The notes under the pieces were generated by a model that had not been told where the DNA came from, did not search any database, and saw only the letters and a list, made by a program, of their open reading frames with translations. Made by a program: the position numbers and the translations under genes. A stretch of 21,262 nt of DNA from JBLHHI01 sp047614125 (GTDB lineage: Bacteria; Bacteroidota; Bacteroidia; NS11-12g; UBA9320). How positions within the stretch are numbered: the first letter of the stretch is position 1; the number at the start of each line of letters is the position of its first letter. Positions 14,551-21,262 of the stretch are shown here, piece after piece. Location: NCBI GenBank assembly GCA_047614125.1, contig JBLHHI010000058.1, forward strand, positions 1 to 21,262, in the 5' to 3' direction.

Positions 14551-15495
14551 CTATTCCATTCGAACAAAACGGCCGTGCCATTGATGATCTTTTGCAGTGA
14601 ACAACAACGAATAAGATCCTGCAGTAAGAGCTGAAATGTTTATGGTTAATTCATCGGAACATTCTTTTTTCAAAACGAGTTGTCCGAGTGCATCGTACAC
14701 TTCAACGCTTCCTTCTTGGCTGATGTTTTGCGGCAACTGAAGGGTTAAGACCGTACTCGAAGGATTTGGAAATAAAACCATCTCTGGCCTTTCAATAAGT
14801 CGTACTGAGCTAGAGCTAACGTGATAATAGACGCCTAATTTAGGCCAACGAGTAGAATCCGTAAACTCCGATGAGGCAAATACAAGGGCCCGATATTTTT
14901 CTTCGGTTTCCAAAGAAACTACGTATCCGAAGCTGTTGCTTGGCTTGGCCAGCATTTCCTTGGTCAATACGGTTACGTTCATATCGGTATAATCTTCATT
15001 TTTGTAAATGCTCGTTCCTCGACTTACTTCATTTCCATAATCATAGGTGGGTTGGTCATTCCACGTAACTTCGTCTTCTTTCCAGATAGATGTAATTCGA
15101 CCGATCCTGCATTTGTTCCCACTTTCATATTGGTGCTCGCCTTTAAAGCTTGCCGTGGTTGGATTGTTGTAAATTGATAAATAAACCGAATCGACAATGG
15201 CATTGGATGGAAGTTTTGTGAGATCAAAATAGAGCAACGATCTGCTGAGATCCGGTTCACCCGAATTAGTCCATGCATGCACTAAGATGCGTTCATCGTC
15301 TCCGTAGTTTAAGTCGTTATACCCCAAATTGTCCGACCACCAAACCATGGCATCATAACCGGAAGTTGAATCTATTTGGATGGTTAGCATCGAGGATTGG
15401 ATACTCTGAGCTCGTACGTTACTTTGAAAGAAAACCACCATAAATGTGATTATCAATACTTTGCGAAGATTTAGTTGTCTAAAATTTGGTTTCAT
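14551..15495 (-). CDS. Secreted DNRLRE-domain protein with T9SS type A sorting domain
   Basis: The 314-residue product begins with a signal peptide (MKPNFRQLNLRKVLIITF, cleavage near NVRAQ at 30). Residues about 33-225 resemble a DNRLRE domain, an extracellular beta-sandwich. They show LTIQIDS, DDERILVHAW, RSLLYFDLTKLPSNAIVDSV, YLSIYNN, WKEDEVTWNDQPTY and FASSEFTDSTRWPKLGVYY. A tail from about 237 (VLFPNPSSTVLTLQLP, VEVYDALGQLVLKK, ISALTAGSYSLLF, FVRME) is a T9SS type A sorting domain. The protein is therefore probably exported and attached to or released from the cell surface. DNRLRE domains have no known catalytic activity and often occur in large surface proteins; this is a minimal one-domain version. 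A strong promoter lies at 15513-15543. Function unknown. Confidence 0.88.
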   Translation of the reverse strand: MKPNFRQLNLRKVLIITFMVVFFQSNVRAQSIQSSMLTIQIDSTSGYDAMVWWSDNLGYNDLNYGDDERILVHAWTNSGEPDLSRSLLYFDLTKLPSNAIVDSVYLSIYNNPTTASFKGEHQYESGNKCRIGRITSIWKEDEVTWNDQPTYDYGNEVSRGTSIYKNEDYTDMNVTVLTKEMLAKPSNSFGYVVSLETEEKYRALVFASSEFTDSTRWPKLGVYYHVSSSSVRLIERPEMVLFPNPSSTVLTLQLPQNISQEGSVEVYDALGQLVLKKECSDELTINISALTAGSYSLLFTAKDHQWHGRFVRME

Positions 15496-15512
15496 ATTTG
15501 AATTACCTAGTC

Positions 15513-15543
15513 CAAAAATAAACCATTATGAAATAAACGCAAA
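15513..15543 (-). promoter_or_regulatory. Promoter of the DNRLRE-domain gene
   Basis: Minus-strand TTTG (15543-15540) and TATTTTTG (15520-15513) are 19 bases apart, a perfect match to the Bacteroidota TTTG / TAnnTTTG promoter. It lies just after the stop codon of the FAD gene, so the DNRLRE gene has its own start. Confidence 0.7.
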
Positions 15544-15551
15544 TGGCGAAT

Positions 15552-17099
15552 TTAAAAAGATGCTACGGCATCCGCACATGCTATACCATCCAAAGCAGCC
15601 GACATAATACCACCTGCATAGCCAGCACCTTCACCACAAGGATAAAAACCCCTCACATCTGGGTGCTGCATTGTACTTCGATCTCGAGGTATTCGCACAG
15701 GCGAAGAGGTTCGAGATTCAACCCCCAAGAGCACAGCTTCCGGTCCAGAATATCCTTTCATTCGTTTTCCAAAGTATTGTAAGGCCAATCGCATTCGATG
15801 TGTGATAAATTCAGGCAATACTTCACCCAATTCTACGCTGTGTGTTCCTAAAAGGTAGGATGTCTCCGGCAAATGGTTCGATTTACGAGTTCTGATAAAA
15901 TCTTCTACGCGTTGTGCCGGGGCCTTAAAATTACTTCCACCACGCACAAAGGCTTGTCGTTCAACCGCAGCTTGAAATTCCATGGCGGCCAACGGATTAT
16001 TTGCCCCAAATTTTCCCCAGTCTTCGGGCAAAACCTGAACCACCAAACCGCTGTTGGCAAAGGCTCCGTTGCGCTTGCTGGGCGACCAACCGTTCACAAC
16101 CATTTCCTCCGGTCCGGTCATCGACGGTGCGATGATTCCTCCTGGACACATGCAAAATGAAAATACACCCCTTCCGGCTTCTTGCTTAACAATGTTGTAA
16201 GATGCCGGCGGCAAAAATTCTCCTCGAACCGGACATCGATATTGAATCTGATCAATTAAACTTTGAGGATGTTCAATGCGAACCCCAAGCGCAAAGGGCT
16301 TCGCTTCAATGTGTATTCCTTGATGGTGCAAGAGTTCAAAAACATCACGTGCAGAATGTCCTGTGGCCAAGATGCAGTGCTTTGTGGCAAAGCTTCCTTT
16401 ATTGGTTTCGACCGCCACCAAGCGCTTGGCTTCCATCTTTAAACCGGTAAACTTTGTTTCAAAATGAAGTTCACCACCGGCGTCTAGAATGGTTTGTCGG
16501 ATGCGTTCAACAATGGCCGGAAGCTTATTCGTGCCAATGTGAGGATGTGCCTCATAGCGAATTTTTTCTTGCGCTCCGTGTTGAACAAAGGTTTCAAGTA
16601 CGGCTTGGATGTCTCCTCGCTTCTTGCTGCGGGTATAGAGCTTTCCATCCGAAAAAGTACCGGCCCCTCCCTCTCCAAAACAATAGTTGCTGTCGGGATT
16701 GATTTCGCGCTCTTTGAAAATTGCTGCTAAATCTCGCCGCCGTTCCTTTACCGCCTTACCGCGCTCAATTATTATGGGTTTAATTCCGTTTTCCAACAAT
16801 CGCAATGCCGCAAACATTCCTCCCGGGCCAAAACCAATGATTACCGCCGACTTACCATTCAAAACTTGCCCAGCTTCTATTTTGTGATGTGGACTTAAAG
16901 CTAAATTCTTGGGCACAAGTTCGATTCGAAAGATGTAAATAGCTGGTTTTTTGCGGGCATCCAAACTCTTTTTTAAAATTTGATAATGATGATTGGTCAA
17001 GTTTTTCAAACCGCTTTCTTGAACGATCTTTTGCTCAAGATGTGCCAAATCCAAATGAAACTCAGCCTCTAATCGTATTTCTATAACTTGCAATTCCAA
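15552..17099 (-). CDS. COG2509-type FAD-dependent oxidoreductase
   Basis: This 515-residue flavoprotein has an N-terminal ferredoxin-like extension of about 80 residues. A Rossmann FAD-binding motif follows, VIIGFGPGGMFAALRLLENG, with G89, G91, G94 and the ribose-binding E112 (IIIERG). Next come FGEGGAGTFSDGKLYTR (141-157), ATGHSARDVFELL, and the closing FAD motif FYPCGEGAGYAGGIMSAALDG. These are marks of the COG2509 'uncharacterised FAD-dependent dehydrogenase' family; the substrate is not known. The start is TTG at 17099. An ATG in the same frame 12 bases upstream is separated by a TAG (reading M-E-K-stop), so either TTG is the natural start or the ATG start was lost. It is transcribed away from the transketolase operon, with a 247-base divergent region. 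It is not obviously linked in function to its neighbours. Confidence 0.9.
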   Translation of the reverse strand: MELQVIEIRLEAEFHLDLAHLEQKIVQESGLKNLTNHHYQILKKSLDARKKPAIYIFRIELVPKNLALSPHHKIEAGQVLNGKSAVIIGFGPGGMFAALRLLENGIKPIIIERGKAVKERRRDLAAIFKEREINPDSNYCFGEGGAGTFSDGKLYTRSKKRGDIQAVLETFVQHGAQEKIRYEAHPHIGTNKLPAIVERIRQTILDAGGELHFETKFTGLKMEAKRLVAVETNKGSFATKHCILATGHSARDVFELLHHQGIHIEAKPFALGVRIEHPQSLIDQIQYRCPVRGEFLPPASYNIVKQEAGRGVFSFCMCPGGIIAPSMTGPEEMVVNGWSPSKRNGAFANSGLVVQVLPEDWGKFGANNPLAAMEFQAAVERQAFVRGGSNFKAPAQRVEDFIRTRKSNHLPETSYLLGTHSVELGEVLPEFITHRMRLALQYFGKRMKGYSGPEAVLLGVESRTSSPVRIPRDRSTMQHPDVRGFYPCGEGAGYAGGIMSAALDGIACADAVASF

Positions 17100-17293
17100 C
17101 TACTTTTCCATTATGTTTCCACAAAAAACGACTTAAATCCTCAAAGTAAATCATGCTTCAACGCACAAAGCTTTCCTTGTAAAGCGCTATTAATACTCAT
17201 TTTTCGGAGTACGGGCATTCAAAGAAATAAATCTTGGAGGTAAATACCCCAATCGGCAGGTGTCTCAAATAGTGCGTTTACCATTGGCTTCCG

Positions 17294-17324
17294 TTGAATA
17301 TTAACTCCTAAAGTAGCACCTTTG
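17294..17324 (+). promoter_or_regulatory. Promoter of the transketolase-VWA-dapD operon
   Basis: TTG (17294-17296) and CACCTTTG (17317-17324) are 20 bases apart. The second box matches TAnnTTTG except the first base. The transcript would start near 17331, giving a leader of about 16 bases before the GTG. Confidence 0.5.
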
Positions 17325-17335
17325 TGGCAACAAAG
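17320..17335. promoter_or_regulatory. Inverted repeat over the transketolase promoter
   Basis: CTTTGT (17320-17325) and ACAAAG (17330-17335) are perfect inverted arms around GGCA. They overlap the -7 box and the likely transcript start, the usual place for a repressor site. Function is inferred only. Confidence 0.4.
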
Positions 17336-17346
17336 TCGAGTATATA

Positions 17347-18192
17347 GTGAAAAGTACGCAAGAATTAAAAAACATTGTAAGTCAGATTCGAAGAGACATC
17401 GTTCGCATGGTTCACGCCGTTCAATCTGGTCACCCTGGCGGATCGTTGGGTTGCGCCGAATATTTTACGGTTCTCTATAACAACATCATGACGTATTCGA
17501 ACAAACCTTTTAATATGGAAGGTATTAATGAAGATGTATTCATACTGAGCAACGGCCATATTTCGCCCGTATTTTATTCCAGCTTAGCGCATGCAGGTTA
17601 TTTTGAAAAGTCTGAATTGGCTACTTTTCGGAAAATCGATTCTCGTTTGCAAGGACATCCTGCCACCGAAGAGGGACTTCCAGGAATTCGAATTGCCTCG
17701 GGTTCTTTGGGCCAAGGTTTATCGGTTGCTGTTGGAATTGCTCAATCCAAAAAACTCAACAACGACAGCCAATCTGTTTTTGTATTGATGGGCGATGGAG
17801 AATTGCAAGAAGGCCAGAACTGGGAGGCCATTATGTATGCGGCTCACAATAAGGTAGATAACTTGATTGCAACGGTAGATTTTAATAAGCAACAAATCGA
17901 CGGTTCAACCATCGACATCATGGGCTTTACCGATTTGCGAAATAAGTTTGAAGCCTTTGGATGGAGGGTTATGGAAATGCAAGGAAATGATGTTGATGCT
18001 GTAAATACCGGCTTGCTCAATGCCGTTGATGCCAGTACAAAAGGGCAGCCCATTGTTGTATTGATGCACACGGAAATGGGAAATGGCGTGGACTTTATGA
18101 TGGGATCGCATGAGTGGCATGGCATTGCTCCAAACGACGAGCAATTGGCTTCGGCTTTGAAGCAGAACCCAGAAACCCTGGGCGATTATTAA
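17347..18192 (+). CDS. Transketolase, N-terminal (thiamine-pyrophosphate) subunit
   Basis: Transketolase moves two-carbon ketol units between sugar phosphates in the pentose phosphate pathway. In many bacteria it is split into two genes, and this 281-residue product is the N-terminal half. It carries SGHPGG (27-32), the catalytic-site His region SNGH (68-71), QGHP (102-105), GSLGQGL (119-125) and the TPP/Mg motif MGDGELQEGQNWE (148-160) with GDG and N. The product starts at GTG (17347) 23 bases after the promoter -7 box; no stronger upstream start is in frame. It leads an apparent four-gene operon: this gene, a VWA gene, the C-terminal transketolase gene, and dapD. The pairing with the gene at 19634 is expected for a two-subunit transketolase, but a different TPP enzyme of the same fold cannot be ruled out. 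Confidence 0.94.
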   Translation: MKSTQELKNIVSQIRRDIVRMVHAVQSGHPGGSLGCAEYFTVLYNNIMTYSNKPFNMEGINEDVFILSNGHISPVFYSSLAHAGYFEKSELATFRKIDSRLQGHPATEEGLPGIRIASGSLGQGLSVAVGIAQSKKLNNDSQSVFVLMGDGELQEGQNWEAIMYAAHNKVDNLIATVDFNKQQIDGSTIDIMGFTDLRNKFEAFGWRVMEMQGNDVDAVNTGLLNAVDASTKGQPIVVLMHTEMGNGVDFMMGSHEWHGIAPNDEQLASALKQNPETLGDY

Positions 18193-18237
18193 CCAAAAAA
18201 CAGAATTACATACGAATTGAAGCGATATAAAGGTTAT

Positions 18238-19611
18238 ATGCATGTTATGAAACAATGCTTACTCATTGTTTTTTGCTGTGCCTTTTCGTTGGTTCAAGCT
18301 CAGAACTCGAAAACTGCTGCTCAAAAAACACGAATTCTATTCTTGTTGGATGCCTCCGGAAGCATGTACAGCAGAATGGGAACCGATACACGGATTAATG
18401 TGGCCAAAAAACTGTTGAGCAGAATGGTGGATAGCTTGGCCGAGATTGAAGATGTGGAAGTTGCCTTGCGCGTGTACGGCCATCAGTATGATAAGCGAAT
18501 GCAGAATTGTGAAGACACCAAGCTGGAAGTGGGCTTTGGCGTTAAAAATCACGAGGAAATTAAAGACGAGATTCAACAAATAGTTCCAAAAGGGACTACG
18601 TTAATAGCGTATTCTTTACAACAATCTGCCTACGATTTCCCAACCGATAAAAATTCTCGGAACATAATCATCTTAATTACCGATGGCATTGAAGAATGTC
18701 AGGGTGACCCTTGTGCAGTATCGCAAGTACTTCAACGACAAGGTGTGATACTTAAACCTTTCATCATTGGATTGGGTTCTGAGGAAGAATTTCAAGAACA
18801 GTTTGCCTGCGTTGGAAAATTCTTCGAAGCCAATTCGGAAGAGAGTTTCGAAAAGGTGTTGGAAGTTGTGATTTCGCAAGCATTAAACAATACAACCTGC
18901 CAGGTAAACTTGTTGGATAAGTTTGGCAAGCCAACTGAAACTGACATTAACATCTCGTTTTACGACGCCACCACTAAGATATTTTTAAGCAACGTAATTC
19001 ATACAATCAACAGGGCTGGATTGCCCGATACGATTTATTTAAATCCAGCGCAGAACTACGACATCATTGTTCACACCATTCCACCACTTAAAAAAGAAAA
19101 CGTGGAAATTGTGGCCGGCAAGCACACTACCATAACCTTTGATGCACCGCAAGGAAGCCTTGGTTTGGTTATTGATGGATACACCACCTACGGCACGCTC
19201 AGCGCCTTGATAACACCGCATGGGGAGGATAAGTTTATTCATGTCCAAACTTTTAATACCACCGAACCTTATTTAATTGGGACCTACGACATTGAGATTC
19301 TAACTCTTCCCCGGATTAGACAGGAGAACATCCAAATCACACAATCCAAGAAAACAACGATTCAAATACGGCAACCCGGCAAACTCAACCTCATAACTCG
19401 AACAGATTACGTGGGCGACATTTTTCAAGTTAAGGGGGGCGATCTGGTTTGGGTTTGCAACGTAGAGGTTAGCAGTTCAAACAACATTATTGTTATGCAA
19501 CCCGGTGATTACATGTACATTACCCGATTAAAACGAGAACAAAACACGATTAAATCGCGCGAAATAAAGTTTGCCATTACCTCCGGAAAGATTACGAACA
19601 TCAACTTATAA
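18238..19611 (+). CDS. Secreted von Willebrand factor A (VWA) domain protein
   Basis: The product (457 residues from ATG 18238) has a signal peptide (MHVMKQCLLIVFCCAF, cleavage near VQAQ). A VWA domain follows (about 32-215), with the metal-ion-dependent adhesion site DASGS (38-42), T120/T121 in KGTTLIAYS and D149 in LITDG. Such domains bind a divalent metal and a protein ligand. After residue about 220 come beta-rich repeats: PPLKKENVEIVAGKHTTITF is echoed by PRIRQENIQITQSKKTTIQI, each followed by a strand ending in GSL or GKL. No sorting domain or membrane anchor is seen at the C-terminus. The ATG at 18238 is favoured by an AAAGG 4 bases upstream; ATG 18247 and TTG 18217 are alternatives. 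It begins 45 bases after the first transketolase gene and ends 22 bases before the second, which is an odd place for an exported protein. Function unknown. Confidence 0.87.
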   Translation: MHVMKQCLLIVFCCAFSLVQAQNSKTAAQKTRILFLLDASGSMYSRMGTDTRINVAKKLLSRMVDSLAEIEDVEVALRVYGHQYDKRMQNCEDTKLEVGFGVKNHEEIKDEIQQIVPKGTTLIAYSLQQSAYDFPTDKNSRNIIILITDGIEECQGDPCAVSQVLQRQGVILKPFIIGLGSEEEFQEQFACVGKFFEANSEESFEKVLEVVISQALNNTTCQVNLLDKFGKPTETDINISFYDATTKIFLSNVIHTINRAGLPDTIYLNPAQNYDIIVHTIPPLKKENVEIVAGKHTTITFDAPQGSLGLVIDGYTTYGTLSALITPHGEDKFIHVQTFNTTEPYLIGTYDIEILTLPRIRQENIQITQSKKTTIQIRQPGKLNLITRTDYVGDIFQVKGGDLVWVCNVEVSSSNNIIVMQPGDYMYITRLKREQNTIKSREIKFAITSGKITNINL

Positions 19612-19633
19612 CTTAATAATTATACTCATAGAC

Positions 19634-20599
19634 ATGGGAAAAACGGCACAGTTCGACGTAAAAGAACAAAAAGATACTCGATCCGGTTTCGGCGCAGGCT
19701 TGCTCGAGCTTGGCAGAACCAACCCAAATGTTGTTGCACTTTGTGCAGATTTAACGGGTTCGCTAAAAATGGATGCCTTTAAAAAAGAATTTCCAAACCG
19801 ATTTTTCCAAACGGGCATTGCCGAGGCCAACATGATTGGCATGGCAGCCGGTTTGGCTACGGGGGGTAAAATTCCTTTTACCGGAACCTTTGCAAACTTT
19901 TCTACGGGAAGAGTCTACGATCAAATCCGCCAATCGGTTGCGTACTCCGAAAAGAACGTAAAGATTTGTGCATCACATGCTGGCTTAACCTTGGGCGAAG
20001 ATGGCGCAACGCACCAAATTTTAGAAGACTTGGGCATGATGAGAATGTTGCCGAACATGGTGGTTATTAACCCATGTGATTACAACCAAACGAAGGCAGC
20101 TACCATTGCCATTGCATCGTACGTTGGGCCAACCTATTTGCGCTTCGGACGACCAAAATGGCCCGTATTTACCGATCCAAACCAAAAGTTTGAAATTGGT
20201 AAGGCATGGCACATACAGTCGGGAACCGATGTTACCATTTTCAGCACCGGGCACATGGTATGGAAATCGATAGAGGCAGCGGAAGTATTGCAGAATCAAG
20301 GACTTTCCGTAGAGCTGATTAACATACACACAATCAAGCCGTTAGACAACGAAGCCATACTCACATCCATCGCAAAAACAGGTTGTGCCGTAACCGCCGA
20401 AGAACACCAAATGAACGGTGGTTTGGGCGATAGCATTTGCCAGTTGTTGGCGCGCAACAATCCTTCTCCGGTTGAAATGGTTGCGGTAAATGATCAATTT
20501 GGCGAAAGTGGAAAGCCTACCGAATTGCTTGAAAAATATGGCCTGAGTACGGATCGAATTATCGAATCTGCTTTAAAAGCCATCCAACGAAAAAAATAA
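19634..20599 (+). CDS. Transketolase, C-terminal (pyrimidine-binding) subunit
   Basis: This 321-residue protein is the C-terminal half of a two-gene transketolase. It starts at ATG 19634 (MGKTAQFDVKEQKDTRSGFG); an in-frame upstream TTG or similar at 19571 overlaps the VWA gene and is not needed. It has the DXP/transketolase pyrimidine domain, with VVALCADLTGSLKMD, FQTGIAEANMIGMAAGLA (58-75) holding the TPP-activating Glu E64, TFANFSTGRVYDQIRQSVAY and SHAGLTLGEDGATHQ (114-128). The C-terminal domain has VELINIHTIKPLD, AVTAEEHQMNGGLG and a regular end. It acts with the subunit encoded at 17347 to interconvert pentose, tetrose and hexose phosphates. The pair is broken by the VWA gene. dapD starts one base after its stop codon. 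Confidence 0.94.
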   Translation: MGKTAQFDVKEQKDTRSGFGAGLLELGRTNPNVVALCADLTGSLKMDAFKKEFPNRFFQTGIAEANMIGMAAGLATGGKIPFTGTFANFSTGRVYDQIRQSVAYSEKNVKICASHAGLTLGEDGATHQILEDLGMMRMLPNMVVINPCDYNQTKAATIAIASYVGPTYLRFGRPKWPVFTDPNQKFEIGKAWHIQSGTDVTIFSTGHMVWKSIEAAEVLQNQGLSVELINIHTIKPLDNEAILTSIAKTGCAVTAEEHQMNGGLGDSICQLLARNNPSPVEMVAVNDQFGESGKPTELLEKYGLSTDRIIESALKAIQRKK

Positions 20600-20600
20600 T

Positions 20601-21262
20601 ATGGACGCACGAAAAACGCACATTGAAGAAGCTTGGGAAAACCGAGAACTTCTAAAATCTCAAGATACCAAAGCGCTCATTCGATCTGTAATAGCCGATT
20701 TAGACTCGGGCAAACTTCGTGTTGCCGAGCACACCATGGAAGGATGGGAAGTGAACGACTGGGTAAAAAAGGCCGTAATTCTATACTTCCCCATCCAAGA
20801 AATGAAAGTTTCTGAGGCAGGTCCCATGGAGTTTTACGACAAGATGGAATTGAAGAAAAACTACAAAGAACTTGGCATTCGCGTAGTTCCGCATGCCGTT
20901 GCTCGATACGGTTCGTACATTGCTCCAGGGGTGGTTTTAATGCCGAGCTACGTAAACATTGGTGCCTTCGTAGATTCTGGTTCGATGATAGATACTTGGG
21001 CAACCGTTGGCAGCTGTGCGCAAATTGGTAAAAACGTTCATTTAAGCGGGGGTGTTGGTATTGGTGGGGTTTTAGAGCCTGTTCAAGCCGCGCCTGTTAT
21101 CATTGAAGACAATTGTTTTATTGGCTCAAGATCCATTATTGTGGAAGGCGTGCATATTAAGTCGGAAGCCGTTATTGGCGCGGGTGTTACGTTAACAATG
21201 TCTACTAAGATCATTGACGTTACCGGCAACGATCCAAAAGAATATAGAGGTGTGGTACCCGA
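20601..21262 (+). CDS. dapD: 2,3,4,5-tetrahydropyridine-2,6-dicarboxylate N-succinyltransferase (partial)
   Basis: DapD transfers succinyl from succinyl-CoA to tetrahydrodipicolinate, a step in the diaminopimelate and lysine pathway that feeds peptidoglycan synthesis. The window holds 220 of an expected roughly 270 residues and cuts the C-terminus. The N-terminal helical domain reads LLKSQDTKALIRSVIADLD and VNDWVKKAVILYF. From about 95 the left-handed beta-helix of hexapeptide repeats begins: YIAPGVVLMPSYVNIGAFVD, SGSMIDTWATVGSCAQIG, NVHLSGGVGIGGVLEP and IEDNCFIGSRSIIVEG. D131 in MIDTWA matches the catalytic Asp (E. coli D141) and E182 in IIVEG matches the Glu (E. coli E189). The ATG at 20601 is one base after the transketolase stop codon, so it is translated from the same transcript. 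Confidence 0.97.
   Translation, partial: MDARKTHIEEAWENRELLKSQDTKALIRSVIADLDSGKLRVAEHTMEGWEVNDWVKKAVILYFPIQEMKVSEAGPMEFYDKMELKKNYKELGIRVVPHAVARYGSYIAPGVVLMPSYVNIGAFVDSGSMIDTWATVGSCAQIGKNVHLSGGVGIGGVLEPVQAAPVIIEDNCFIGSRSIIVEGVHIKSEAVIGAGVTLTMSTKIIDVTGNDPKEYRGVVP

Noticed and set aside
19571..19633. Earlier start of the C-terminal transketolase gene
   Set aside because: The extra residues overlap the VWA coding region and do not resemble transketolase; ATG 19634 fits the family start.

Overview
The window looks like a chromosomal segment of a Bacteroidota bacterium, most likely in or near the Flavobacteriales. The reasons are several secreted proteins with type IX secretion (T9SS) C-terminal sorting domains of types A and B, promoters of the Bacteroidota form (TTG, about 19 bases, TAnnTTTG), few Shine-Dalgarno sites, and moderate-to-low GC. 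The genus cannot be fixed from the sequence alone.

Layout, left to right. 1-494 (minus): start of a secreted NHL-repeat protein that runs off the window. 615-1029 (plus): a broken GNAT acetyltransferase gene with the end of a dispersed repeat inside it. 1030-1441: non-coding DNA with degenerate CTCTGTG-type repeats. 1442-4978 (plus): dnaE, DNA polymerase III alpha. 4980-5007: an intergenic hairpin between convergent genes. 5051-6089 (minus): an SPFH/Band-7 membrane protein followed 4 bases later by a small ribbon-helix-helix protein. 6254-9083 (minus): a decayed six-blade kelch protein with a type A sorting domain, overlapped at its start by a secreted protein made of five DUF4377-like repeats. 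9472-10876 (minus): a multi-pass membrane protein and a voltage-gated-type potassium channel. 11336-13405 (minus): an L-type lectin-like surface protein with a type B sorting domain. 13612-14244 (minus): a 2-Cys peroxiredoxin with its own promoter and terminator. 14551-15495 (minus): a DNRLRE-domain protein with a type A sorting domain. 15552-17099 (minus): a COG2509-type FAD protein. 17347 to the end (plus): transketolase N-terminal subunit, a secreted VWA protein, transketolase C-terminal subunit and dapD (cut by the window end).

The most unusual content is a family of non-coding mobile-looking repeats: three full copies (9183-9409, 10970-11230, 14358-14534) and one solitary end (661-700). 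They share ACCTGAGTTCGATT-type terminal inverted repeats, one copy has a 5-base target duplication, and their interior is modular and hairpin-rich. Two copies differ by a paired change on opposite arms of an internal stem, which suggests that the folded shape matters. I did not recognise the family; it has the form of a MITE.

Other points of interest are a secreted VWA gene between the two halves of transketolase, an inverted/direct repeat next to the SPFH-RHH operon that could be an autoregulatory operator, NHL repeats whose differences are concentrated in two short patches, and two pseudogenes. The operons otherwise look ordinary: replication (dnaE), central carbon metabolism and lysine/diaminopimelate synthesis (transketolase and dapD), oxidative-stress defence, and a set of exported surface proteins.
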